A stretch of 64,000 nucleotides of DNA, from assembly GCF_039566955.1 (NCBI RefSeq), contig NZ_CP154796.1, forward strand, positions 806,001-870,000. Direction: 5' to 3'. The DNA comes from Micromonospora sp. DSM 45708. Lineage in GTDB: Bacteria; Actinomycetota; Actinomycetes; Mycobacteriales; Micromonosporaceae. Shown here one piece after another: positions 8,422-16,671 of the stretch. Each line of letters begins with the position of its first letter. Positions within the stretch are counted from its first letter, which is position 1. Made by a program: the position numbers and the translations under genes. The notes below the pieces were generated by a model. It worked only from the letters and a program-made list of their open reading frames with translations. It was not told where the DNA came from and did not search any database.

Positions 8422-8982
8422 ATGACGACGAGGGAGGCCGGGTTGACCGGGAGTGGCCTGAAGCAGAAGGTGGCACGCCTGCGCCAGGCGTACGCGCCGC
8501 ACGAGCACCGACCGCTGGAGGGCTACCTGAAGGCGATGGGCACCTACGCCGGCGTGACCGGGGTGCTGGTCGGGCTGGTCCGGGCCACCGGCCGGCCGGT
8601 GCCGGAGCGGCCCACGCCCGGCGACGTGGTGCTGCTCTCGATCGCCACGCACAAGCTGAGCCGGCTGCTGTCCAAGGACGCCATCACCAGTCCGCTGCGG
8701 GCGCCGTTCACCCGCTACGACCACCCGATCGGCAGCGGCGAGGTGATGGAGCACGTCCGGGACGAGGGCAGTCCCACCCGGCACGCGCTCGGCGAACTGG
8801 TGAGCTGCCCGTTCTGCCTGGCGGTGTGGGTGGCCACCGGCCTCACCGGCGGCCTGGTGCTGGCCCCCCGGCTGACCCGGCTGGTGGCCACCGCGCTGAC
8901 CGCGGTCGCCGCCTCCGACTTCCTCCAGATGGGGTACGCGGTCGCCCAGCGGGCCGCCGAGGGCGGACACCACCGGGACTGA
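8422..8982 (+). CDS. DUF1360 membrane-associated protein
   Basis: A 186-residue protein with the DUF1360 signatures DVVLLSIATHKLSRLLSKDAITSPLRAPFT and ELVSCPFCLAVWVATGL, the latter with a CPFC pair just before a hydrophobic segment. This family is known in actinobacteria and spore-formers; its function is uncertain. Last gene of the three-gene set, 11 bp after the SRPBCC-like gene, followed by a strong hairpin terminator. Confidence 0.85.
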   Translation: MTTREAGLTGSGLKQKVARLRQAYAPHEHRPLEGYLKAMGTYAGVTGVLVGLVRATGRPVPERPTPGDVVLLSIATHKLSRLLSKDAITSPLRAPFTRYDHPIGSGEVMEHVRDEGSPTRHALGELVSCPFCLAVWVATGLTGGLVLAPRLTRLVATALTAVAASDFLQMGYAVAQRAAEGGHHRD

Positions 8983-8991
8983 GCACGACAG

Positions 8992-9025
8992 CGACGGGGC
9001 CGGCGCGTGCGCGCCGGCCCCGTCG
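8992..9025. terminator. hairpin terminator after the DUF1360 gene
   Basis: A perfect 15-bp stem (8992-9006 with 9011-9025) and a GTGC loop, between convergent genes. Confidence 0.8.
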
Positions 9026-9041
9026 TCGTGGTGCCCCGAGA

Positions 9042-9251
9042 TCAGGTGGGGGTGGTGCCGTGGTCCTCGCCGGCCCAGCCGCGCGACGTCTCCGGCTCCC
9101 GCTCCCGCTCGTCCTCCCCGGTGACGATGTCCCGATCCACCGCGGTGCGGTCGTGCTCGTTGGCGAAGTCCGGCTCCGGCAGCGTGTCCACGCCCTCCGG
9201 GGGCTGGCCGAGCGCCGCCTGGTGCTCGTGCTCGGGTTCGCGGTCGGTCAT
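9042..9251 (-). CDS. small acidic protein, unknown function
   Basis: A 69-residue, highly charged, Glu/Asp-rich, probably disordered protein (DREPEHEHQAALGQPPEG). ATG with GAGAGGA 7 nt upstream supports translation. No homology recognised. It is 25 bp downstream of the DUF2795-like gene on the same strand. Confidence 0.5.
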   Translation of the reverse strand: MTDREPEHEHQAALGQPPEGVDTLPEPDFANEHDRTAVDRDIVTGEDEREREPETSRGWAGEDHGTTPT

Positions 9252-9276
9252 GTCGGGTCCTCTCGTCGGCGGGGGC

Positions 9277-9501
9277 TCAGGCGACCGTGCCGCCCAGCAG
9301 GTCCGCCACCTCGTCCACCGCGTACTCGCCCTGCGGGAGCGCGGCGATCCGGGTGAGCAGCTCCGCCGGAAGCTCGGCGGTCACCGCGCGGCGGTAGATG
9401 TCGGTCTGACTGATCCGCTCCTGGCCGTGGTAGAGGTCGTCGAGCAGGTCGTCGAGCGGCCTGGTGTCCGGCTGCTCGGTCACGGGCGCGTCATCGGTCA
9501 C
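9277..9501 (-). CDS. DUF2795-like small protein
   Basis: A 74-residue acidic helical protein. RISQTDIYRRAVTAELPAEL and RIAALPQGEYAVDEVADLL follow the DUF2795 pattern of two helices and a P-x-x-x-Y/F turn; the assignment is from memory. GTG 9501 was chosen because AGGTGG lies 5 nt upstream; an in-frame GTG is at 9510. Confidence 0.6.
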   Translation of the reverse strand: MTDDAPVTEQPDTRPLDDLLDDLYHGQERISQTDIYRRAVTAELPAELLTRIAALPQGEYAVDEVADLLGGTVA

Positions 9502-9550
9502 GCCGACCACCTACCCGGCCCCGAACCGGTCAAACGCCGCCCAACGGAGC

Positions 9551-10639
9551 TCAGGCGGGGGTGGGCAGCGCGGCGCGACGGGCGCGGACCGCCTGGGCCA
9601 GGTGGTCGAGCACCTCGTCGGTGGTGTCCCAGCCGATGCAGGCGTCGGTGATCGATCGGCCGTACTCCAGCTCCCGCGTCGGGTCCAGGTCCTGCCGGCC
9701 GGCGCGCAGGAAGCTCTCCAACATGATCCCCACGATGCCGCGCTGCCCGGCGGCGAGCTGCCCGGCCACGTCCGCGGCGACCAGCGGCTGGTTGCGGTGG
9801 TCCTTGCCGCTGTTCGCGTGGCTGGCGTCGATCACCACGCGTTCGGGCAGGCCGGCGGCGCGCAGCAGGTCCAGCGCCCCGGCCACCGACTCCGCGTCGT
9901 AGTTGGGCCGGCCGCCCCCGCCGCGCAGCACCAGGTGCCCGTCCGCGTTGCCCCGGGTGTGCATGATCGCCGGGATGCCGGAGACGTCGATGCCGGGGAA
10001 GACGTGCGGTACGCCGGCCGCCCGGATCGCGTCGACCGCCGTGCCGATGCTGCCGTCGGGACGGTTCTTCATGCCGATCGGCATGGACAGGCCGGAGGCG
10101 AGCTGCCGGTGCACCTGGCTCTCCACGGTCCGGGCGCCGATCGCGCCCCAGGCCACCGTGTCGGCGATGTACTGCGGGGTGATCGGGTCGAGGAACTCGC
10201 AGCCCACCGGCAGGCCCAGCCGCAGCACGTCGAGCAGGAGCGCCCGCGCGGTCCGCAGACCGGTGTTCACGTCGCCCGAACCGTCCAGCGCCGGGTCGTT
10301 GATCAGACCCTTCCAGCCCACGGTCGAGCGCGGCTTCTCGAAGTAGACCCGCATCACCACGAGCAGGTCGTCGGCGACCCGGTCGGCCGCCTCACGCAGC
10401 CGTCCCGCGTACTCCAGCGCGGCGGCCGGGTCGTGCACCGAGCACGGGCCGACCACCACCAGCAGTCGGTCGTCGGCGCGGTCCAGCACCCGGGCGACCG
10501 CGCGTCGGCCGGCGATGACGGCCTCGGCGAGGGGCGCGTCGAGCGGCAGGTGATGGTGGAGCAGGGCCGGGGTGGTCAACGGCACGACGCGGTCGATCCG
10601 CTGGTCGATGACCCGGCGGGCGTCCGGGGACGTGGTCAC
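9551..10639 (-). CDS. class I 3-deoxy-7-phosphoheptulonate (DAHP) synthase
   Basis: It catalyses the first shikimate-pathway step, condensing PEP and erythrose-4-phosphate. In 362 residues it has VVVGPCSVHDP, VMRVYFEKPRSTVGWKGLINDP, DGSIGTAVDAIRAA and the metal/phosphate segment VIDASHANSGKDH, all diagnostic of AroF/G/H-type enzymes. Many actinomycetes use a class II enzyme instead, so feedback behaviour may differ. GTG 10639 follows GGAAGGA by 8-9 nt. The leader contains two perfect hairpins and may control expression by attenuation. Confidence 0.93.
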   Translation of the reverse strand: MTTSPDARRVIDQRIDRVVPLTTPALLHHHLPLDAPLAEAVIAGRRAVARVLDRADDRLLVVVGPCSVHDPAAALEYAGRLREAADRVADDLLVVMRVYFEKPRSTVGWKGLINDPALDGSGDVNTGLRTARALLLDVLRLGLPVGCEFLDPITPQYIADTVAWGAIGARTVESQVHRQLASGLSMPIGMKNRPDGSIGTAVDAIRAAGVPHVFPGIDVSGIPAIMHTRGNADGHLVLRGGGGRPNYDAESVAGALDLLRAAGLPERVVIDASHANSGKDHRNQPLVAADVAGQLAAGQRGIVGIMLESFLRAGRQDLDPTRELEYGRSITDACIGWDTTDEVLDHLAQAVRARRAALPTPA

Positions 10640-10712
10640 GGTGGGAATCCTTCCGCCGACCGCGCCCCGGGGCCGGCGCCCAGGGTGTCGAGCCGGCTGC
10701 TCGCATGCGAAA

Positions 10713-10794
10713 GGGCAGGGAATCATCCCTGCCCGGCCGGCTCGAAGAGGAAGTGACGTCAGCTCACGGTCGAGTCACCGGCTCCTCCAGCCGG
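10713..10794 (-). promoter_or_regulatory. hairpin-rich leader of the DAHP synthase gene (candidate attenuator)
   Basis: Two perfect stem-loops lie 75-155 nt before the GTG. The first in transcription is 10794-10778, CCGGCT/AGCCGG with a 5-nt loop. The second is 10734-10713, GGGCAGGGA/TCCCTGCCC with loop TGAT, followed by TTTCGC and thus terminator-like. Between them GTGAC and GTCAC can pair in an alternative fold. I see no aromatic-codon-rich leader peptide; only a two-codon ATG-GTT-TAG precedes the first stem. Confidence 0.45.
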
Positions 10795-10900
10795 CTGCCT
10801 AAACCATCGATACGACCGCGTCACGTCGGCCAGCCTACCCGACGCGCCCGGGAATGCCCGCGCCGTTCCGCCAAGCGGGACGCGGGGTATGGGAGAGGCC

Positions 10901-11116
10901 ATGAGCCACCATCAGAGCGACCAGGACCGGATCGAATCCCGCGCGCACCTGCTGCCCGAGGAGGCGGCGGCGGGCAGCGACGACGCGCAGGCCCAGGCCG
11001 ACGCGATCCTCGCCGAATCGGATCTCCGGGAGGAGGACCAGAACGCCGCCCCGGACACGGTGCTGGAACACCGCACCTCCGCCGAGACCGTCACCCCCGT
11101 CGAGCCTCCCGACTGA
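10901..11116 (+). CDS. small acidic protein, unknown function
   Basis: A 71-residue protein rich in Glu, Asp and Ala (IESRAHLLPEEAAAGSDDAQ, then LREEDQNAAPDTVLEHRTSAE). GGGAGAGG lies just before the ATG. It resembles short actinobacterial proteins annotated only as hypothetical. The 3' end overlaps the convergent gene by 26 bp. Confidence 0.55.
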   Translation: MSHHQSDQDRIESRAHLLPEEAAAGSDDAQAQADAILAESDLREEDQNAAPDTVLEHRTSAETVTPVEPPD

Positions 11117-11801
11117 GCGCCGCGCCCCGGCCGCGGCGGGACCCCCGGTAACTGGCGTCCCGCAGCCGGGCCAGCGGGCCGGCCAGCCGCAGCCCCGCCG
11201 GCACGTTGCCGATCGGGTCGAAGGCCGGCACGGCGTCCTCCGGGTCGCCGTGCCGGCCACCCAGGCGCACCTCGCCGAACGGCCGCCACGGACCCACCGC
11301 CGAGGCCACCGCGAGCACCAGCCGGGGCTCGTCGCCGGCCACCGCCGCGCCGGCCTCGGCCAGCGTGCGACCCAGGTCGGGTGAGTCCGGGTCGGCCAGC
11401 ACGGCCAGGAACAGCCGCCGGTCCCCGGCCCGGAACGACATGATCGAGGTGTACGTCCCGGTGAAGCGCCGCCGGGGCAGCGGCAGGTTCCGCAGCACCG
11501 GCGCGGCGCCGCTGGAGCTGACCAGCAGATCGACGGGCGGTTCCGGGTCCCGGTGCAGCCGGACCGCCACGCCCAGCACGTCCGGCCAGCCGGGCGGCGT
11601 CGGTGTCCCCTTGGAGAGCCGGACCGTGGCCGGCCACCGGCCGGGCAGGTCCAGCAACGGCACCCCGGTCGGTGGTCCGGACGTGCCCCAGATCATCACC
11701 TCGGCGGCGAACGCGCGGCCGGCGGGATGCAGCAACCGGGCGTGCCGGAGCCGGGCCAGCGCGGCGGCGACCCGCTCGACGGCGGACGGTGCGGAGGTCA
11801 T
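11091..11801 (-). CDS. protein of unknown function (236 aa)
   Basis: A soluble protein without obvious signal or membrane segment. The central part (TPPGWPDVLGVAVRLHRDPEPPVDLLVSSSG, then FTGTYTSIMSFRAG) recalls proteins loosely related to the catalase heme-domain fold that databases sometimes call phosphodiesterases. I see neither the heme-ligand Tyr motif nor metal-binding HD motifs, so I assign no activity. It is divergent from the M16 peptidase operon. Confidence 0.6.
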   Translation of the reverse strand: MTSAPSAVERVAAALARLRHARLLHPAGRAFAAEVMIWGTSGPPTGVPLLDLPGRWPATVRLSKGTPTPPGWPDVLGVAVRLHRDPEPPVDLLVSSSGAAPVLRNLPLPRRRFTGTYTSIMSFRAGDRRLFLAVLADPDSPDLGRTLAEAGAAVAGDEPRLVLAVASAVGPWRPFGEVRLGGRHGDPEDAVPAFDPIGNVPAGLRLAGPLARLRDASYRGSRRGRGAALSREARRG

Positions 11802-11871
11802 GCCGACCTGGGTACCCCGCCGCGCGGCGACGACGCGGGTCGCGAGTCCCCTTTCCGTCCACCGGATCGGA

Positions 11872-11877
11872 TAGCGT
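11872..11877 (+). promoter_or_regulatory. -10 hexamer of a leaderless promoter for the M16 operon
   Basis: TAGCGT, 6 nt before the ATG at 11884. No Shine-Dalgarno is present. Confidence 0.5.
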
Positions 11878-11883
11878 CGTGCC

Positions 11884-13176
11884 ATGCCCGACAGCGGTTT
11901 CCCCTGGCCGATCGAGACGACCCGACTGGACAACGGCCTGCGTGTGGTGGTGAGCGAGGACCGCACCGCCCCGGCCGTGGCGGTCAACCTCTGGTACGAC
12001 GTGGGGTCCCGCCACGAACCGGCGGGCCAGACCGGCTTCGCCCACCTCTTCGAGCACCTGATGTTCGAGGGCTCGGTGAACGTGGCGAAGACCGAGCACA
12101 TGAAGCTGATCCAGGGCGCGGGCGGCTCGCTCAACGCGACCACCAACCCGGACCGGACCAACTACTTCGAGACCGTCCCGGCCGAGCACCTGGAGCTGGC
12201 GCTCTGGCTGGAGGCCGACCGGATGGGCGGCCTGGTGCCGGCGCTGACCCAGGAGACGCTCGACAACCAGCGCGACGTGGTCAAGAACGAACGGCGGCAG
12301 CGCTACGAGAACGTCCCCTACGGCGACGCCTGGCTGCGGCTGCTGCCGCTGCTCTATCCGCCCGGCCACCCCTACCACCACGCCACGATCGGGTCGATGG
12401 CCGACCTGAACGCCGCCGACCTGGCCACCTTCCAGGCGTTCCACACCACCTACTACGCGCCGAACAACGCGGTGCTCACCGTGGTCGGCGACACCACCGC
12501 CGCGGAGGTGTTCGCGCTGGCCGACAAGTACTTCGGCGCCCTGACGCCACGCCCGGACATCCCGGCCGCCCCGGACGGCCGCACGGTGCCGACCGCCGGC
12601 CGGCCGGCGGTGGAGACGGTCACCGCCGACGTGCCCGCCCCCCGCGTCTACCTCGCGCACCGCACCCACCCGTTCGGCGCCCCCGGGTACGACGTGACCA
12701 CGGTCCTCGCCACCGTGCTGGGCAGCGGCCGGGGCAGCCGGCTCTACCAGCGGCTCGCCGACGGTGAGCGGCTCGCCCAGCCGGACCTGGTCGGGGCGTA
12801 CGGGGTCGACCTGGCGCACGCGCCGGCCCCGCTGATCGCCACCGCCACCGCGCGTCCCGGGGTGACCGCCGAGCGGCTGCGCGACGGGCTGGCCGAGGTG
12901 GTCGACGAACTGGCCACCGTGCCGGTGACCGCCGCCGAGCTGGACCGGGCCAAGGCGTTGCTGAGCACCTCGTGGTGGCGGCAGATGTCCACCGTGGACG
13001 GCCGCGCCGACACGCTCGGCCGCTACGCCACCCAGTTCGGTGATCCGGCCCGGGCCGCGGACCGGCTGCCCGGCTGGCTCGCCGTCACCGCCGAGCAGAT
13101 CGCCGAGCAGGCCGCCGAGCTGCTCGGCGCCGCCGACCGGGTGATCCTGACCTACCTGCCCGAGGAGACCTCATGA
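11884..13176 (+). CDS. M16 family zinc metallopeptidase (catalytic subunit)
   Basis: A 430-residue pitrilysin/MPP-type peptidase with the inverted zinc motif HLFEH (GFAHLFEHLMFEGS near residue 55) and the downstream Glu in DVVKNERRQRYEN. Two M16 domains follow in order. The next gene, overlapping by 4 bp, is an M16 protein without the zinc motif. The pair resembles the alpha/beta arrangement of mitochondrial processing peptidase and two-gene bacterial M16B systems. The substrate is unknown. Confidence 0.92.
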   Translation: MPDSGFPWPIETTRLDNGLRVVVSEDRTAPAVAVNLWYDVGSRHEPAGQTGFAHLFEHLMFEGSVNVAKTEHMKLIQGAGGSLNATTNPDRTNYFETVPAEHLELALWLEADRMGGLVPALTQETLDNQRDVVKNERRQRYENVPYGDAWLRLLPLLYPPGHPYHHATIGSMADLNAADLATFQAFHTTYYAPNNAVLTVVGDTTAAEVFALADKYFGALTPRPDIPAAPDGRTVPTAGRPAVETVTADVPAPRVYLAHRTHPFGAPGYDVTTVLATVLGSGRGSRLYQRLADGERLAQPDLVGAYGVDLAHAPAPLIATATARPGVTAERLRDGLAEVVDELATVPVTAAELDRAKALLSTSWWRQMSTVDGRADTLGRYATQFGDPARAADRLPGWLAVTAEQIAEQAAELLGAADRVILTYLPEETS

Positions 13177-14516
13177 CGCTGATCGCCACCCGTCCCGGCC
13201 CGGGCGCCGCCCGCGCCTACCGGTTCCCCCAGGTGGTCCGGCGGACGGTGGCCGGCGGTCAGGTGGTCGCCGCGCACCTGCCCGGGCAGAACCTCGCCGT
13301 CGCGTTGCTGCTGCTCGACGGCGGCGCCGGCCGGGAACCGGTCGGCAAGGAGGGCCTCGGCGCGGTGCTGGCCAAGGCGCTGGAGGAGGGCACCGCGCAC
13401 CGGGACGCCACCGCGTACGCGCTGGCCATCGAGGCGCTCGGCACCGAGCTGGTCACCGGGCTCGACTGGGACTCCTTCCAGGTCAGCGTGCAGGTGCCGG
13501 TGGACCGGCTGCGCGCCGCGGTGGAGCTGATGGCCGAGGCGGTCCGCACGCCGCGGCTCGACCCGGCCGACGTGCTGCGGGTCCGCGACGACGAGGCGAC
13601 CGCGCTGCGGATGGACTGGGCCAACCCGGGCCCGCGCGCCGACGCCGTGCTGCGCGCCGACCTGTTCGGCGCCGAGCACCGGTGGGGCCGCCCGCTCTAC
13701 GGCGACCCGGACAGCGTGGCCGCGCTGGAGTCGGACGACGTCACGGTCTTCCACTCCGAGTGGTTCATCCGCCCCGGCACGCTGATCGTCGCCGGGGACC
13801 TGGAGCGGATCGACCTGGACGCGCTCGGCGCGGCGGCGTTCGTCGGCACCGGCGGCGGCCCGGTCGACCGGGGCGGCCCGATCGACGTGCCGCCGGCCGA
13901 CCGGCGGCGGATCATCCTGGTCGACCGGCCCGGCTCGGTGCAGTCCACGCTGCGGCTCGGCCACCCGTCCCCGCACCGCGGCCACCCCGACCACGTGCCG
14001 ATGACGCTCGCCGGCACCGTGCTCGGCGGCGCGTTCACCTCCCGCCTCAACCACCTGATCCGCGAGGTGCGCGGCTACACGTACGGCATCCGGGGCGACT
14101 TCGCCTCGTCGCGGCGGTTCGGCCGGTTCGCGGTCAGTTCCGGCGTGCAGACCGCGGTGACCGCGCCGGCGCTCGTCGAGTCCGTGGGGGAGGTCTCGCG
14201 TACCCGGGAGACCGGGGTGACCGAGGAGGAGCTGGAGGTGGCCCGTTCCTGGCGGGCCGGGCAGCTCTCGGTCGAGTTGCAGAGCCCGCGGGCGATCGCG
14301 TCGGCGCTGACCACGCTGGTGGTGCACGACCTGCCGGACGACTACCACGCCACGCTGCGCGAGGCGCTGCTCGCGGCGACCGTCGAGGAGGTCTCCGCAG
14401 CCGCCGCGACGCACCTGCACCCGGAGGCGTTGACGCTTGTCGTCGAGGGGGACGCGGCGGTGATCCGGGACGAGCTGGTGGCCGCCGGCCTGGGGGAGGT
14501 CGTCGACCACGCGTGA
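13173..14516 (+). CDS. M16 family peptidase-like protein (non-catalytic subunit)
   Basis: A 447-residue M16-fold protein. Where the zinc motif should be it reads GKEGLGAVLAKALEEGTAH, so HxxEH is lost and the protein cannot be a zinc peptidase. It keeps the R/Y pair (REVRGYTYGIRGDF near 295) that helps the partner subunit bind substrate. This matches non-catalytic MPP-alpha-like subunits. It is translationally coupled (ATGA) to the active subunit and followed by a 13-bp terminator. Confidence 0.9.
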   Translation: MTLIATRPGPGAARAYRFPQVVRRTVAGGQVVAAHLPGQNLAVALLLLDGGAGREPVGKEGLGAVLAKALEEGTAHRDATAYALAIEALGTELVTGLDWDSFQVSVQVPVDRLRAAVELMAEAVRTPRLDPADVLRVRDDEATALRMDWANPGPRADAVLRADLFGAEHRWGRPLYGDPDSVAALESDDVTVFHSEWFIRPGTLIVAGDLERIDLDALGAAAFVGTGGGPVDRGGPIDVPPADRRRIILVDRPGSVQSTLRLGHPSPHRGHPDHVPMTLAGTVLGGAFTSRLNHLIREVRGYTYGIRGDFASSRRFGRFAVSSGVQTAVTAPALVESVGEVSRTRETGVTEEELEVARSWRAGQLSVELQSPRAIASALTTLVVHDLPDDYHATLREALLAATVEEVSAAAATHLHPEALTLVVEGDAAVIRDELVAAGLGEVVDHA

Positions 14517-14521
14517 CCGGT

Positions 14522-15638
<1,117 letters not shown>

Positions 15639-15720
15639 CCCCGCTCGGGGCCGTCCGGCCCGCGTTACCCCACCTGCGGCGGCGGGTAGACCGCGGTGCC
15701 GACACCGAGAGGGGAGCACC

Positions 15721-16137
15721 ATGACAACGGTCGGAGAGTTCATGACGACCCGGTTGGTGACGATGGACGGCAACGACACGCTCACCGCCGCGGCGCAGGA
15801 GATGCGCGACAGCGCCATCGGCGACGTGGTGGTGACCGACGGCGACAACGTGGTCGGCATCGTCACGGACCGGGACATCACGGTCCGGGGCGTGGCCGAG
15901 GACCGGAACCCCGCCACCACCCGGCTCAACGAGATCACCAGCAAGGACGTGGTGACGGTGAGCCAGTACGACGACGCGGTGGCCGCCGCCGACCTGATGC
16001 GCACGTACGCCGTCCGCCGGCTCCCGGTCATCGAGGACGGGAAGCTGGTCGGCCTGGTGTCGATGGGTGACCTGGCGGTCGAGCGGGAACCCCAGTCGGT
16101 GCTCGCGGACATCAGCGCCGACGACGCCAACAACTGA
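15721..16137 (+). CDS. tandem CBS-domain protein (HRP1-like)
   Basis: A 138-residue protein made only of two CBS domains. The first holds TTRLVTMDGNDTLTAAAQEM and VVTDGDNVVGIVTDRDITVRG; the second holds VVTVSQYDDAVAAADLMRTYAVRRLPVIEDGKLVGLVSMGDLA. Such stand-alone Bateman modules bind adenine nucleotides and resemble mycobacterial hypoxic response protein 1. GAGGGGAG lies before the ATG. Confidence 0.92.
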   Translation: MTTVGEFMTTRLVTMDGNDTLTAAAQEMRDSAIGDVVVTDGDNVVGIVTDRDITVRGVAEDRNPATTRLNEITSKDVVTVSQYDDAVAAADLMRTYAVRRLPVIEDGKLVGLVSMGDLAVEREPQSVLADISADDANN

Positions 16138-16153
16138 CCTGTCCGACACGGTG

Positions 16154-16184
16154 AACGCCGGCCCCCGGTTCGGGGGCCGGCGTT
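16154..16184 (+). terminator. hairpin terminator after the CBS protein gene
   Basis: A perfect 13-bp stem (16154-16166 with 16172-16184) with loop GGTTC. Confidence 0.8.
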
Positions 16185-16299
16185 CCCGCGTACCCCGGTG
16201 CGGTCGTCTCACCCGAATCGGGCGAGGTTGACCCGGGGCTCCGGCGGGGACCCGTCCGGTCGACGAGGAGGCCGCTGACCGCGGGAGGAGTCACCTTCG

Positions 16300-16671
16300 A
16301 TGGTGGACACGACCACGAGATTCTTCGAGGCCCTGGACCGGCGGGGGTTCGAGCCCCTGCTGGTCAAGACGTCCGGCACGCTCCGGTTCGACCTGCACGA
16401 GGGCGCTCAGACCACGCACTGGCTGCTGGAGATCGACCGGGGCGACCTGCGGGTCCGGCAGGAGGACGGTGAGGCGGACACCGTGGTCGGCACCGAGCCC
16501 CGGCTCTTCGGGGCGCTCGTCGACGGCGAGGAGAACGCCATCGCGGCGCTGCTGCGCGGCGACATGACAGTCGTCGGCGACCTGCGGCTCGTGTTGCAGG
16601 TCGAGCGCGTCTTCCCCGGCCCGCCGGACTCCCGCGGGCCGCGCCACGCATTCTTCAGGAGGGCCGCCTGA
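16300..16671 (+). CDS. SCP2 sterol-binding-domain-like protein
   Basis: A 123-residue protein matching the small SCP2 fold: GTLRFDLHEGAQTTHWLLEIDRGDLRVR, then DTVVGTEPRLFGALVDGEENAIAALLRGDMTVVGDLRLVLQVERVF. This fold binds lipophilic ligands. Its stop shares one base with the start of the debranching-enzyme-like gene, a coupling that suggests a joint role I cannot specify. GGGAGGAG precedes the ATG. Confidence 0.8.
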   Translation: MVDTTTRFFEALDRRGFEPLLVKTSGTLRFDLHEGAQTTHWLLEIDRGDLRVRQEDGEADTVVGTEPRLFGALVDGEENAIAALLRGDMTVVGDLRLVLQVERVFPGPPDSRGPRHAFFRRAA

